Source: Paenibacillus_E qinlingensis_A
GTDB lineage: Bacteria; Bacillota; Bacilli; Paenibacillales; NBRC-103111
Assembly (NCBI RefSeq): GCF_031455095.1
Contig: NZ_JAVDSB010000003.1
Location: 124,001 to 188,000 of the forward strand
DNA length: 64,000 bases
Direction: 5' to 3'
Part shown: piece after piece, positions 9,634 to 18,369 of the stretch
How positions within the stretch are numbered: the first letter of the stretch is position 1
Layout: every line of letters starts with the position of its first letter
Translations under genes and position numbers: made by a program
The notes under the pieces: generated by a model
What the model was told of the DNA's origin: nothing
Databases searched by the model: none
What the model saw: the letters and a program-made list of their open reading frames with translations, nothing else

Positions 9634-9700
9634 GCTTAAGCTCGCCCGTTATGATACGTTTCGTATAGTTTTATGGCGGGCGATGCTTCTTGTATAAGAG
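9634..9700 (+). terminator. putative terminator or intercistronic hairpin
   Basis: A long imperfect hairpin pairs AAGCTCGCCCG with CGGGCGATGCTT and contains an inner ATACG/CGTAT stem. It is followed by TTCTTG rather than a clean T run, so termination between the dockerin gene and the cohesin-SLH gene may be partial. Confidence 0.5.
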
Positions 9701-9737
9701 TGAATTGCTCGGAATGGAATGCTGAAAGGGGAGATGG

Positions 9738-10793
9738 ATGATGGCATTGCGAAAATGGATCACCTCCAGCTTGGTTCTCATACTTGGTATAGGTCTTATT
9801 CTTCCTACTATGATTTGGGCCTCTGAGGCCGAACAGTCAGGTACATTTACAATGAAAGTTTCTTCACAGATGCCAAATCAAGGTGACACCATTGAAGTTG
9901 TCATACATGCACAGGAATTAATAGATGTTTATGCTTTTGAAATCAATATGGCGTATGATCCTACAAGGTTAACATTTATAGATGCAAAGTCTGATGTCCC
10001 TGGCTTCTCGGTTCCACCGCTTGTGAAGGGGACAAACATTCAAATCGCGCATACAAAGATCGGTCAAGGGAAAGGATTAGAAGGAGAGCAGTCCTTATTT
10101 AAGATGCATTTTAAAGCGATTAAAAACGGGAGGAGCGATCTCACACTAAGTAGTGTGAAACTTGTAGACTCCAAATTGATAAGTAACACGAAGCTTACGA
10201 ATACACGAACAACACTGACGATTCACGATCCCTACCATTTTGATGATCTAGATTCTTTCGATTGGGCTGTGGAGGCGATTGAAGCGTTGGCATCAGCAGG
10301 GATTGTCAATGGCACGGGGGAAAGACAGTTTAGTCCAGGAGCGGCCGTAACTCGAGCCGATTATCTTGTGCTGTTAATGAGGGCGCTTGGGCTCCAAGGC
10401 ACAGATCGGGGTGAACCCTTCGATGATATAGAGGAGGGAGTCTACTACGCGCAGCCTGTAACTATGTCAAGGGCTTTGGGCATCGTGCAAGGCGACGAAT
10501 CGAATCAATTCCATCCGAAAGCTTCCATTACGAGAGAGGATATGATGGTACTTACGGATCGGGCGATGCGCGTTTCAAAACATCTGACTGTTGAGGGGGA
10601 TCAAGAAGATCTCACAGCTTTCGAAGATAACGCCATGATTTCAGAGTATGCTCGGAAGCCTGTTGCTACTTTAGTTAAAATAGGTCTGGTGCATGGCTAT
10701 GAGAATGGTGTATTCCCAGTAGAGACGACGAATCGTGCTCAGGCTGCTGTTCTGATCTATCATCTCCAAACTTTTATTAAGGTGAAAAACTAA
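9738..10793 (+). CDS. cohesin-like plus SLH surface anchor protein (mini-scaffoldin-like)
   Basis: 351 residues. A signal peptide (to about residue 29, WAS) is followed by one cohesin-like beta-sandwich (about 33-165), recognised by the pattern G-T-EVVIHA..D-YAFEINMAYDPTRLTF..A and a second half with SLFKMHFKA. Three SLH modules complete the protein (about 175-230, 235-290, 292-350). SLH modules fix proteins to the cell wall, so this should present a cohesin on the cell surface. That is the arrangement of anchoring scaffoldins in clostridial cellulosomes, reduced to one cohesin. It lies 118 bp downstream of the dockerin protein on the same strand. AAAGGGGAG at 9726-9734 serves ATG 9738 or, with better spacing, ATG 9741. 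The pairing with the upstream dockerin is inference. Confidence 0.85.
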   Translation: MMALRKWITSSLVLILGIGLILPTMIWASEAEQSGTFTMKVSSQMPNQGDTIEVVIHAQELIDVYAFEINMAYDPTRLTFIDAKSDVPGFSVPPLVKGTNIQIAHTKIGQGKGLEGEQSLFKMHFKAIKNGRSDLTLSSVKLVDSKLISNTKLTNTRTTLTIHDPYHFDDLDSFDWAVEAIEALASAGIVNGTGERQFSPGAAVTRADYLVLLMRALGLQGTDRGEPFDDIEEGVYYAQPVTMSRALGIVQGDESNQFHPKASITREDMMVLTDRAMRVSKHLTVEGDQEDLTAFEDNAMISEYARKPVATLVKIGLVHGYENGVFPVETTNRAQAAVLIYHLQTFIKVKN

Positions 10794-10830
10794 AGTAACC
10801 ATTAAATGTTGTGAAATGGCTTGTTGAAAG

Positions 10831-10863
10831 AACCTTGGGACTGCGTTGTCTCGAGGTTTTTTA
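10831..10863 (+). terminator. rho-independent terminator
   Basis: The stem AACCTTGGGAC / GTCTCGAGGTT has two mismatches and is followed by TTTTTT. It lies 38 bp after the cohesin-SLH gene. Confidence 0.8.
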
Positions 10864-10991
10864 ATCTGATGAACAGTCCCATGCACAGCTGCTTGTCGCT
10901 ATATTGCAATAATTGTAAGCAACTTGAGGCAAGAACTTGTGTTAAAATGGGAAAATCGGCTTGAAATCAACAGGTATGAGGTGAAACGTTT

Positions 10992-12866
10992 TTGCTGCAA
11001 TTATCATCCTATAAAAGAAGGGGCATCCGCTCCACGCTTCAAAGTTTTTCGCGCATCCTCGTCAGAAACGACAAGCTGTCGCTGTATACGTTCATTGCTA
11101 TCTTGTGGAAGTCTCAACTTCTACTAGCAGCATTGCATGCACCAGAGAATACGGGAATCAATATTGGGGATATGTATTTTACAATTCCGCCGGTACTTTC
11201 CCATTTAATGTTTATTCTGTTTGTAGTTAGTATAGGGCTTTTCTTTAAAAAGAAAGGTCGTCGCTATTATTTGGTAGGGATTCAAGTACTATTTAGTCTA
11301 CTTCTGATCTGTGATCTCGTTTATTACAGAGCCTATGGCGCGTTCCTATCACTTCGCTTCCTTGTTCACCCGAATGGATTTAACCCGCTTGATTATAATC
11401 TTTGGACATTTCTACGTCTATTTGATTTGTGGTTCATCCTTGATCTCGTCGTTATTGGTGGCATTGCACTTTTCCGATATAACAATATGCCAATCATGTC
11501 GCGCCGGTTAGAGCGAAAAAGACAGCCAGTACTAGCCATTACGCTAATGCTGCTAGCTGCTGGAGTTGTCTCATATGAGCATTACCGAATTGATGTTAAG
11601 GATACGACAGATGGGCAAATGATGTTTTTTAATCTGAGTTGGGCGCCTTTTCAATCTATGTCAGATATGTCACCTATTGGTTATCATTTGTATGACGGAT
11701 TACGGCTATTCGGTAGTGCCAAAACAATCAAGCTTGCCGATCAAGAACATACACAAGTACAAACCTGGCTTGCAAGTAATGAAGAAGGTTTACCGGATAA
11801 TAGTTACAAAGGGATGTTCCAAGGGAAGAATCTCATTGTTATTCAGGTAGAATCACTTGAAAACTTCGTTATTGGTGAGAAGGTGAACGGGCAAGAAATT
11901 ACGCCGAACATAAATCGCTTGCTAGGTAATAGTCTGTATTTTAACCACTTTTATGAACAGGTTAACAATGGGACAAGCTCAGATAGTGATTTACTAACGA
12001 CGACATCCGTATTTCCAGTGCGATCTGGAGCGAATTTTTTCCGTTATCCAACCAACACCTATAATTCCTTACCTAAACTGATGGAGGGGATGGGGTATCA
12101 AACCATTTCCACGCATTCGGAACCCGCGGGCAGCTGGAACTGGGTCGAGGCGCATCATAATATCGGGTACCAAACGAGCTGGGATCTTCGTAGGTATAAG
12201 GTAGATGATATCGTTGGACTGGGATTGTCCGATGAATCCTATCTTAGACAACTAGGCGATAAACTGACGGATGTTCAGTCTCCTTTTATGCTCCATGTCA
12301 TTACGTTGTCTAGTCACGGTCCTTTCGATTTACCGGAGAAAACGAGGAAGCTCCAGTTGGATCCAAGTTTGGATAAAACGATTATGGGTGCCTACTTCCA
12401 ATCCATCAACTATACCGACAAACAGATCGGTGCTTTCCTAGACAAATTGGATCAGTTAGGCCTGTTAGACCAATCGGTAGTTGCTATTTATGGCGATCAT
12501 ACGGGGGTGCATAAGTACTATCAAGATCAAGTAGACACGATTCCATCCTTGGAAAATGAATCATGGAGAACGCATTCGCTGCAACTTCCTTTTATCGTCT
12601 ACAGTAAAGGCATACAAGGGGAGCAGATCCCGACAATTGGTGGCCAAATCGACACCTTACCTACGCTTGCTTACCTAATGGGTGTTGATAAAGCGAAATT
12701 TGAACCAACGGCAATGGGGAAAATCCTCGTGAACACGAATCGTAATTTCACGATTCTAAATAATGGGACTCTGGTTGGCGAGCCGCGGGATGCGGAAAGA
12801 GCGCATATCATGCAATCGTTCCAGATCGCGGATTGGCTGCATGAGAGTAATTATTTTGCGGAGTGA
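10992..12866 (+). CDS. LtaS-like phosphoglycerol transferase (lipoteichoic acid synthase family)
   Basis: 624 residues. The TTG start at 10992 is supported by GAGGTG eight bases upstream; no in-frame ATG lies near. Five hydrophobic segments span about residues 30-220, followed by an extracellular sulfatase-fold catalytic domain. The domain has the nucleophile Thr at about 328 in NNGTSSDSD, an NRLLGNSLYF region before it, HSEPAGSWNW, SSHGPF and the metal-binding YGDHTG. LtaS enzymes transfer sn-glycerol-1-phosphate from phosphatidylglycerol onto the growing lipoteichoic acid chain outside the membrane. A primase or YfnI/YqgS-type paralogue is equally possible. It is flanked by terminators on both sides and so is likely monocistronic. 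Confidence 0.9.
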   Translation: MLQLSSYKRRGIRSTLQSFSRILVRNDKLSLYTFIAILWKSQLLLAALHAPENTGINIGDMYFTIPPVLSHLMFILFVVSIGLFFKKKGRRYYLVGIQVLFSLLLICDLVYYRAYGAFLSLRFLVHPNGFNPLDYNLWTFLRLFDLWFILDLVVIGGIALFRYNNMPIMSRRLERKRQPVLAITLMLLAAGVVSYEHYRIDVKDTTDGQMMFFNLSWAPFQSMSDMSPIGYHLYDGLRLFGSAKTIKLADQEHTQVQTWLASNEEGLPDNSYKGMFQGKNLIVIQVESLENFVIGEKVNGQEITPNINRLLGNSLYFNHFYEQVNNGTSSDSDLLTTTSVFPVRSGANFFRYPTNTYNSLPKLMEGMGYQTISTHSEPAGSWNWVEAHHNIGYQTSWDLRRYKVDDIVGLGLSDESYLRQLGDKLTDVQSPFMLHVITLSSHGPFDLPEKTRKLQLDPSLDKTIMGAYFQSINYTDKQIGAFLDKLDQLGLLDQSVVAIYGDHTGVHKYYQDQVDTIPSLENESWRTHSLQLPFIVYSKGIQGEQIPTIGGQIDTLPTLAYLMGVDKAKFEPTAMGKILVNTNRNFTILNNGTLVGEPRDAERAHIMQSFQIADWLHESNYFAE

Positions 12867-12906
12867 GTGATATGAGGGAGACTGTTAGGGGAGAGAGCAA
12901 AGGGGA

Positions 12907-12936
12907 AGAGCTAAGCGGATGCTTAGCTCTTTTTTT
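12907..12936 (+). terminator. rho-independent terminator
   Basis: A perfect ten-base-pair stem AGAGCTAAGC/GCTTAGCTCT with a GGAT loop and T7 tail, 40 bp after the LtaS-like gene. Confidence 0.92.
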
Positions 12937-12962
12937 GCGGTGGCGTGCTGGTGGAGCAAGCT

Positions 12963-13150
12963 GTAAGTCGAATTTATCGACTAACAGCAGCAACATGGCC
13001 TCAATCTGTTTCCGTAAGTCGAATTTTTCGACTTCCAGCAGCAACATGGCCTCATTCTGTTGCTGTAACTCGAATTTTTCGACTTCCAGCAGCTACATCG
13101 CCTGATTCGCCTCCCGTAACTCGAATTTTTCGAGTTACAGCACGCTATCG
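12963..13150. repeat. 51-bp tandem hairpin repeat array (about four units)
   Basis: Units begin at 12963, 13014, 13065 and 13116, an exact 51-bp period. Each unit carries a small inverted repeat around GTAAGTCGAATTTTTCGAC, then a partly conserved filler (CAGCAGCAACATGGCCTC in the first two units). The last unit's hairpin, GTAACTCGAA...TTCGAGTTAC, is nearly perfect. The array lies between the LtaS-like terminator and the terminator of the convergent lipoprotein gene. Because 51 is divisible by three, it leaves open frames on both strands that I do not regard as genes. Confidence 0.85.
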
Positions 13151-13215
13151 CGTCGACTTACCTCCCTCGTCCAGTTCCCGCTCCCCAAAGCTAGCCCCGT
13201 GGGGATAGCAACGTG

Positions 13216-13258
13216 AAAAAGGCTGTTTACAAGTAGTCAATCTACTCGTAAACAGCCC
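13216..13258 (-). terminator. rho-independent terminator for the lipoprotein gene
   Basis: A 16-bp stem GGCTGTTTACGAGTAG/CTACTTGTAAACAGCC with one mismatch, followed on the minus strand by TTTTT. Confidence 0.88.
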
Positions 13259-13271
13259 TTATTTCTACTAC

Positions 13272-13814
13272 CTATTTCACTTCTGCAAGAAGGTATTTAT
13301 CGTTCACTTTTTTCGTTGTATACGTCGCGCCATCTTTTGTCGTGAATTTCACGAGTTCAGCGGTGTTGGCTGCATCAAACGTAATGTCTTCTTTTTTGGT
13401 CGTTAAGATATTGGAAGTGAAGTACGACTTCGTGTTCGTAAGGAATGCTGCTCCAGCTTTTGTATCTGTTACATAATGATTCACTAACGTATCAAGCATA
13501 GTAGCATCGACGTAGCTAGATAGGAATTTCTTTGCTGTTTCTTTATCTGTTGCTGCAATCGGATTTACAACGAAAGCGCCATCTGCTGATTTGGCTTCAG
13601 CGAACAAGTAATCAACTTTCTCGCGAGCAATTCTAGCTGCAATATAGCCTTTCATATTCGTTGTATCTTGCGATACAGCTGCCGTAGCTTGTGGCGTTGC
13701 TGTTGTTGTAGCAGCAGGGCTTGGAGAAGTTGCTGAATCTTTGGAAGAACAAGCAGCACCCGTGATTGCCATAGTAAGTATAAGAAGCCCTGCAGCTGTT
13801 TTTTTCAATGTCAT
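13272..13814 (-). CDS. small secreted lipoprotein, unknown function
   Basis: 180 residues from the ATG at 13814. An upstream in-frame ATG at 13829 exists, but AGGTGT at 13821-13826 lies between the two with ideal spacing for 13814. The N-terminus is a lipoprotein signal with lipobox ITGAAC (lipidated Cys22). A low-complexity Ser/Thr/Ala/Pro linker follows, then a globular part of about 130 residues with no motif I recognise. It should be attached to the outer face of the membrane. It is monocistronic, with a terminator directly downstream. Confidence 0.8.
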   Translation of the reverse strand: MTLKKTAAGLLILTMAITGAACSSKDSATSPSPAATTTATPQATAAVSQDTTNMKGYIAARIAREKVDYLFAEAKSADGAFVVNPIAATDKETAKKFLSSYVDATMLDTLVNHYVTDTKAGAAFLTNTKSYFTSNILTTKKEDITFDAANTAELVKFTTKDGATYTTKKVNDKYLLAEVK

Positions 13815-14203
13815 TTCGGTACACCTCATTATGATTTATCTACTGACTGAAATTGTTAAATCATCCGAATTCTATGTGAATAGGATAGCCAGCAAGATAA
13901 AAATATAAACGATGATGTTCAAAATTGCAAACCAATGAGACCGATTTTGGCTTTATAAATGACAAAACATTTGCTTGTTAGCTATGGAAACGCTTGTAAT
14001 TGTGACGGTTTGTGTGAGACCTAACGGTAATGTTTTCATTTTACGGAATAACAAGGTGTGAAAACGGCACTTTCTAGCTATAAATTACAAGATAATGGTT
14101 AATATATGGTTAAATGGGTCAATTCTTTGTCTAAATTACGAATATATTCCGAACGTAAGTTTCAATTGGAGTTAAATTCAGTTTTTCGTCCTATGTAGCC
14201 CCT
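13815..14203. other. intergenic region upstream of the lipoprotein gene
   Basis: 389 AT-rich bases with no believable gene. It should contain the lipoprotein promoter on the minus strand and the 3' end of the sugar-nucleotide operon. TGGAAACGCTTGTA at 13985-13998 is a weak cre-like match, and ATGGTTAAT occurs twice in tandem near 14094-14115. A short hairpin (CCCCT..TATAAATA..GGGGG, about 14199-14217) overlaps the stop codon of the epimerase gene; it lacks a T tail. Confidence 0.45.
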
Positions 14204-15157
14204 CTATAAATAGGGGGTCTGTGATAAATCTAATATTTCTGCTTGAAGTCCAGTGCGCAAATCTGTTCTGGGCTGATAGCCGAGCAAGGTTTGTGCTTTT
14301 TGAATATCTGCCCATGTATGGCGAGGCTCTCCAGATGCTTTCCCCAGTAATTGCATGTCTACTTTCTTACCAAAAAGATCTTCAAGAATAGCAATGCAAT
14401 CCAGTACCGATGCACGTTCTTTGCCTCCGATATTAATGGTCTCACCTATGATATTGGCTGCGTACGCCGTTGCGGCGATGGCTTCTACGCAGTCACCGAC
14501 ATACGTAAAGTCACGCGTTTGCAGACCATCACCGTTGATGGGGATTGGTTTGTTTTGTCGGATGTGTTGGATAAATCGATGAAAGGCCATATCCGGACGC
14601 TGTCTAGGACCGTACACAGTGAAGAATCGTAAGATAACAAGGGGTAACTCGTCTGTTGTCGCGTAAACCTTACAGAGCTGCTCTCCAGTCAGTTTGGTGA
14701 CCCCATAGGGCGAGAGAGGCTCTGTCTTAGCATCTTCATTCACTTGATTCGTTTTTTCACCGTAAACCGAGGAGGTCGATGCATACACGAATTTGCTAAC
14801 GGGATATTTCCGACACCCTTCGAGTAGTCGTTGCGTAGCTTCGATGTTATTCGTGACATAGGTTTTGAAATCTTCGCCCCAACTTGAACGCACGCCAGGC
14901 ATCCCAGCCAAGTGGTAGATGATATCGACACCTGGAAGAATCTCTGACAACGGAACCTGCAATAGATCTTGGTTGATAAAAGTAAATCGATCGTGCGCCA
15001 GCAAATACCGAAGGTTATATTCCCTAACATGTATAGGCGTTGGTGATTTATAGACTAACGCATCCAATCCAATGACTTCGTGGTTTGGGTTTTGAAGAAG
15101 TTTTTCACACAGATGTGAGCCTATAAAACCTGCTGCTCCTGTTACGAGTATTTTCAT
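14204..15157 (-). CDS. NAD-dependent nucleotide-sugar epimerase/dehydratase
   Basis: 317 residues of the extended short-chain dehydrogenase family. The NAD-binding motif GAAGFIGS is at residues 7-14, the catalytic Ser/Thr lies in YASTSSVYG, and the YxxxK pair is in YGVTK. The RDFTYVGD motif and INIGG near the C-terminus are typical of UDP-glucose/UDP-glucuronate 4-epimerases. It is the last gene of a minus-strand operon behind UDP-glucose dehydrogenase (29-bp gap), so a UDP-glucuronate 4-epimerase making UDP-galacturonate is the likeliest role; a UDP-glucuronate decarboxylase or UDP-glucose epimerase cannot be excluded. The product would feed an acidic surface or spore-coat polysaccharide. 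Confidence 0.85.
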   Translation of the reverse strand: MKILVTGAAGFIGSHLCEKLLQNPNHEVIGLDALVYKSPTPIHVREYNLRYLLAHDRFTFINQDLLQVPLSEILPGVDIIYHLAGMPGVRSSWGEDFKTYVTNNIEATQRLLEGCRKYPVSKFVYASTSSVYGEKTNQVNEDAKTEPLSPYGVTKLTGEQLCKVYATTDELPLVILRFFTVYGPRQRPDMAFHRFIQHIRQNKPIPINGDGLQTRDFTYVGDCVEAIAATAYAANIIGETINIGGKERASVLDCIAILEDLFGKKVDMQLLGKASGEPRHTWADIQKAQTLLGYQPRTDLRTGLQAEILDLSQTPYL

Positions 15158-15186
15158 TCCTAGTAACTTCCTTTCTTTCAGCTTAG

Positions 15187-16479
15187 TTATCTATTTCCGA
15201 TGCCGAAATAGGAATAGCCTAGCTTGGTCATTTCTTTGCCGTCGAGCATGTTTCGTCCATCGAAAATCACTTGTTTGTTCATAACCGTTCGTAATTGCTG
15301 CCAGTTGGCTTCGCGATAGTCTTTCCATTCCGAACATAAGATGACGGCATCGCATTGCTGCAAGGTGATTTCGATGGCATCAAACTGTTGAACCGATGCA
15401 GAACGCAGATGTTCTGGCAGCTTAGCAATGGGATCATGTACACGGATGTTCGCTTGCTTATCGATTAATTGTTGAATGATGGCTAGTGCAGGAGCTTCTC
15501 TTAAATCATCGGTATTGGGTTTGAAGGAGATTCCTAGTATCCCAATGGTTTTATCTCTGAATCCGCACAACTGCTGCTCCCACAGGTTCAAGAAATGGGT
15601 AGTTTGTGAGTTGTTAACCGCAACTACTTTATCAAGAATGCTTAGATCTATTTGGTTTTCTTTTGCTGTATATAAAAGCGCCATGCTGTCTTTTGGGAAG
15701 CATGATCCGCCATAACCGATCCCTGCTTTTAAGAACTGAGGGCCTATCCGTTGATCCATCCCCATGCCTGTCGTGACGTCAGAAATGTTAACGCCTAAAG
15801 TTTCACAAAGTCTTGAGAGTTCATTGACATATGAAATTTTCGTAGCTAAGAACGCATTAGAGGCATATTTAATCATTTCCGCAGTTCGAGGTGTCGTAAC
15901 AAAAAGGGGGGCTTTGATTTGATCATATAAGGATTGAATGACTGTTGATGCATGCTCAGAAGTACTTCCAATTACAATTCGATCGGGATGAAAGGAATCA
16001 TATAAAGCACTGCCTTCCCGTAGGAACTCTGGGTTTGAAACAACATCAAAAGGGTGGGGATAGCTTTGTGATTCTTGAACCCATTGCACTAATTTACGGT
16101 TTGTGTCTATAGGAACTGTGCTTTTCACAGTAATGATTTTATATTCGTTCATGAATGAACCAATACTTTGGGCAACCCCTCGTACAGCCTGGAGATCGGC
16201 GCTTCCATCCTTATCAGAAGGAGTGCCAACACAGATAAAAATAATGGCGTTTTCACGAATACCTTTCTCCGGAGAAGAAATAAAGTTAATATTCCCGGAT
16301 TCAATGTGTTTTTTTAATAGAAGATCTAGCCCTGGTTCATAAAAGGAGAGTTTTCCCTCAGATAAAGCCTGTATTTTTATCGTATCCGTATCTAACCCCG
16401 TAACTTGCCAGCCAAGCTCAGCAAATAACAAACCCGTTGTCACGCCTACATATCCCATACCCATAATTAAAATGTTCAT
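15187..16479 (-). CDS. UDP-glucose 6-dehydrogenase
   Basis: 430 residues, usual family length. It has the NAD-binding GMGYVG near the N-terminus, the TGLDTD strand end, the central SNPEFLREGSA motif and the catalytic cysteine at residue 260 within GGSCFPKD. The enzyme oxidises UDP-glucose to UDP-glucuronate with two NAD+. Its ATG overlaps the stop codon of the upstream nucleotidyltransferase (ATGA), so the two are translationally coupled. The operon order nucleotidyltransferase, dehydrogenase, epimerase gives a complete route from glucose-1-phosphate to a UDP-uronic acid and its epimer. TuaD/Ugd is the B. subtilis equivalent. Confidence 0.93.
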   Translation of the reverse strand: MNILIMGMGYVGVTTGLLFAELGWQVTGLDTDTIKIQALSEGKLSFYEPGLDLLLKKHIESGNINFISSPEKGIRENAIIFICVGTPSDKDGSADLQAVRGVAQSIGSFMNEYKIITVKSTVPIDTNRKLVQWVQESQSYPHPFDVVSNPEFLREGSALYDSFHPDRIVIGSTSEHASTVIQSLYDQIKAPLFVTTPRTAEMIKYASNAFLATKISYVNELSRLCETLGVNISDVTTGMGMDQRIGPQFLKAGIGYGGSCFPKDSMALLYTAKENQIDLSILDKVVAVNNSQTTHFLNLWEQQLCGFRDKTIGILGISFKPNTDDLREAPALAIIQQLIDKQANIRVHDPIAKLPEHLRSASVQQFDAIEITLQQCDAVILCSEWKDYREANWQQLRTVMNKQVIFDGRNMLDGKEMTKLGYSYFGIGNR

Positions 16480-17462
16480 TTGCCTGTCCCTCCATCTTTT
16501 TGAACAAAAACTGACTGTGGACTGATAATGGAGTTCGTCATTGGATAATGGTTAGGATTCAAAATGGCATACTCTAACAAAATACTGTTCTCTAATGTAC
16601 AGCTTTCGAGTCTAACATTGGGGCCGATCGTTACATAAGGTCCGATAACACAGTTGATTAATTCCGCACTAGGATCAATACATACTGGCGGGATAAACGT
16701 GTTCCCCGGATGGTGTTCAATCGGACTTGGAAGTAAACCCTCATCATCCATGAGCTGTAACATCCACCTGTTCGCTTCGAGCCAACCTTCCATCGTTCCG
16801 ACATCGGAAAAATTCTTTGCTGTCATTTGATAGGTGACTGAATATTGTTGATGAATGAGCCACTGAATGGCATCTGTGATCTCATATTCGCCTCTGGCCG
16901 ATGGTTGGATGGCATGTACGGCTTTGAAAATGCTTGATTTAAACGCATAACTTCCCAGAACCGCAAGATCTGACTTGGGCTCTGAAGGTTTTTCTTCTAG
17001 ACCAATGATTCTATCTTTATTCACTTCAGCAATTCCGAAAGCTTTGGGATTCGCTACTTTTCTTAATAGAATAGCAGCATCGTGATTGTCTTGGGTGATG
17101 GCATGACATAATTCATGGAGATCTTGTGTAATCAAATTATCCCCCAGAAGTAGAATGAATGGCTCATTATCTATGAAAGATTCAGAGAATTTCACAGCGT
17201 CAGAGATGCCTAGCGGATTCACTTGGAAAATATATGTGATATTTACATCCCACCGTTCTCCATTACCTACTTCTTCCATAAACATGGTGTGGAGATTGGG
17301 CCGGATGACGATACCGATCTCGTTGATGCCTAATTCAACTAGTTTTTCGATTCCATAATAAATTAAGGGTTTATTCGCCACAGGAAGCAGGCCTTTAGGT
17401 TTAATATTAGAAAATGGTTGGAGTCTAGTACCCTTGCCTGCACAGAGAATTAATCCTTTCAT
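16476..17462 (-). CDS. sugar-1-phosphate nucleotidyltransferase (RmlA/GalU-like)
   Basis: 328 residues. The N-terminal signature LCAGKGTRLQPFSNIKPKGLLPVA binds the nucleotide and is followed by FILLLGDNLI and LEEKPSEPKS, as in RmlA-type thymidylyl/uridylyltransferases. The last 80 residues (IDPSAELINCVIGPYVTIGPNVRLESC) are hexapeptide repeats forming a left-handed beta-helix. It is the first gene of the three-gene operon, and context suggests it makes UDP-glucose for the next enzyme, although sequence alone would also allow dTDP-glucose. Confidence 0.87.
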   Translation of the reverse strand: MKGLILCAGKGTRLQPFSNIKPKGLLPVANKPLIYYGIEKLVELGINEIGIVIRPNLHTMFMEEVGNGERWDVNITYIFQVNPLGISDAVKFSESFIDNEPFILLLGDNLITQDLHELCHAITQDNHDAAILLRKVANPKAFGIAEVNKDRIIGLEEKPSEPKSDLAVLGSYAFKSSIFKAVHAIQPSARGEYEITDAIQWLIHQQYSVTYQMTAKNFSDVGTMEGWLEANRWMLQLMDDEGLLPSPIEHHPGNTFIPPVCIDPSAELINCVIGPYVTIGPNVRLESCTLENSILLEYAILNPNHYPMTNSIISPQSVFVQKDGGTGK

Positions 17463-17692
17463 AAGCTTTACCTCCCTGTCTATATGAAGACATTATTAAT
17501 TTATGATGAAACTTATGAAAGGTAAGGGCTTTTAACAGGGAAAATACGCTGATATGTAGATTTTTAGTATAATTTGAGCGAACTGGACAAACATAATCCG
17601 CGAATTTACTCTATCAACAGCCTAAGCAGGCGATATGAAAAAACATAGTATACAAGGGGAGACAATTAAGTTTCTAATTTAGGCTGAGAGGA

Positions 17693-18145
17693 ATGGTTAT
17701 TTTGCAAAATCTAGACAAATTAATTAGTTATCTGAAAAGCAATCCAGAAATCACAGAAATTTCTTTGGAGTACGTGGATGGGGAAAAAACTGACGTGGAA
17801 TTTGAGGATATCGACGATTTAATGAAGGACATTGATTGGGATACTGTTGACGAAGCTGAGGTGGAATTAGCAGACGGATCCAAATTGGAGTTTGGTGAAG
17901 AAGATGGAGAAGACGATGAAGATGAAGACGAAGAAGAAGAAGAAGAAGAAGAAGAAGAAGATGAAGAAGATGAAGAAGAAGATTCATACAATGAAGAATC
18001 AGATAACGAAGACGACGAAGATGATGAAGAATCTAGCGACTTAGTTGAAGAGTCAGACAATGAAGATGAAGAAAACGATGACGAAGAATCAGACGATGAA
18101 GACGAAGATGAAGATGAAGACGACGATGAGGAAGAAGAAGCGTAA
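17693..18145 (+). CDS. highly acidic low-complexity protein
   Basis: 150 residues. The first 65 form an ordinary globular segment (LISYLKSNPEITEISLEYVDGEK...), and the remaining 85 are almost all Glu and Asp with a few Ser/Asn. No enzymatic motif is visible. GAGAGG at 17686-17691 is too close to ATG 17693, so the TTG at 17702 (ten bases downstream) may be the true start, removing three residues. It may bind cations or basic proteins; the nearby CotS-like protein has a strongly basic tail. This is inference. The coding strand is nearly pure purine from about 17900 to 18140. Confidence 0.75.
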   Translation: MVILQNLDKLISYLKSNPEITEISLEYVDGEKTDVEFEDIDDLMKDIDWDTVDEAEVELADGSKLEFGEEDGEDDEDEDEEEEEEEEEEDEEDEEEDSYNEESDNEDDEDDEESSDLVEESDNEDEENDDEESDDEDEDEDEDDDEEEEA

Positions 18146-18199
18146 GGATAGGCATAAGTTGATTTAAAGCCCGATACCTTAGGGTAATTTATATAAAAT

Positions 18200-18277
18200 A
18201 ACCTCTTACTCTTGTAATGGCTTCTGCACGTGCTTGCAGAGGTACCATACTCGTAGTTAGGGGTTTTTCTATTAAAT
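18200..18277 (+). terminator. probable terminator of the acidic-protein gene
   Basis: A long imperfect structure pairs AACCTC with GGGGTT, contains an inner CTTCTGCA/TGCAGAG stem, and ends in TTTTTCT. Pairing is imperfect, so confidence is moderate. Confidence 0.5.
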
Positions 18278-18286
18278 AGTAGATGA

Positions 18287-18332
18287 AAAAAGGCTGACCT
18301 TAAGTAGAGTTGACTACTTATTGGACAGCCCT
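18287..18332 (-). terminator. rho-independent terminator of the GT4/CotS-like operon
   Basis: On the minus strand GGGCTGTC...AAGTAG pairs with CTACTT...GGTCAGCC around a short loop, and TTTTTT follows. It lies 38 bp past the glycosyltransferase stop codon. Confidence 0.75.
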
Positions 18333-18369
18333 CTTCACCAGTCTCTGATTTGAAAGAGATTAAATCAAC

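Noticed and set aside
12863..13208. Open frames of about 80 residues on both strands across the 51-bp array
   Set aside because: They exist only because 51 is divisible by three; the translated repeats look like no protein and there is no ribosome binding site.
17728..18060. Serine-rich antisense frame opposite the acidic protein
   Set aside because: Poly-Ser is the reverse-strand reading of GAA/GAT codons; no ribosome binding site or family.
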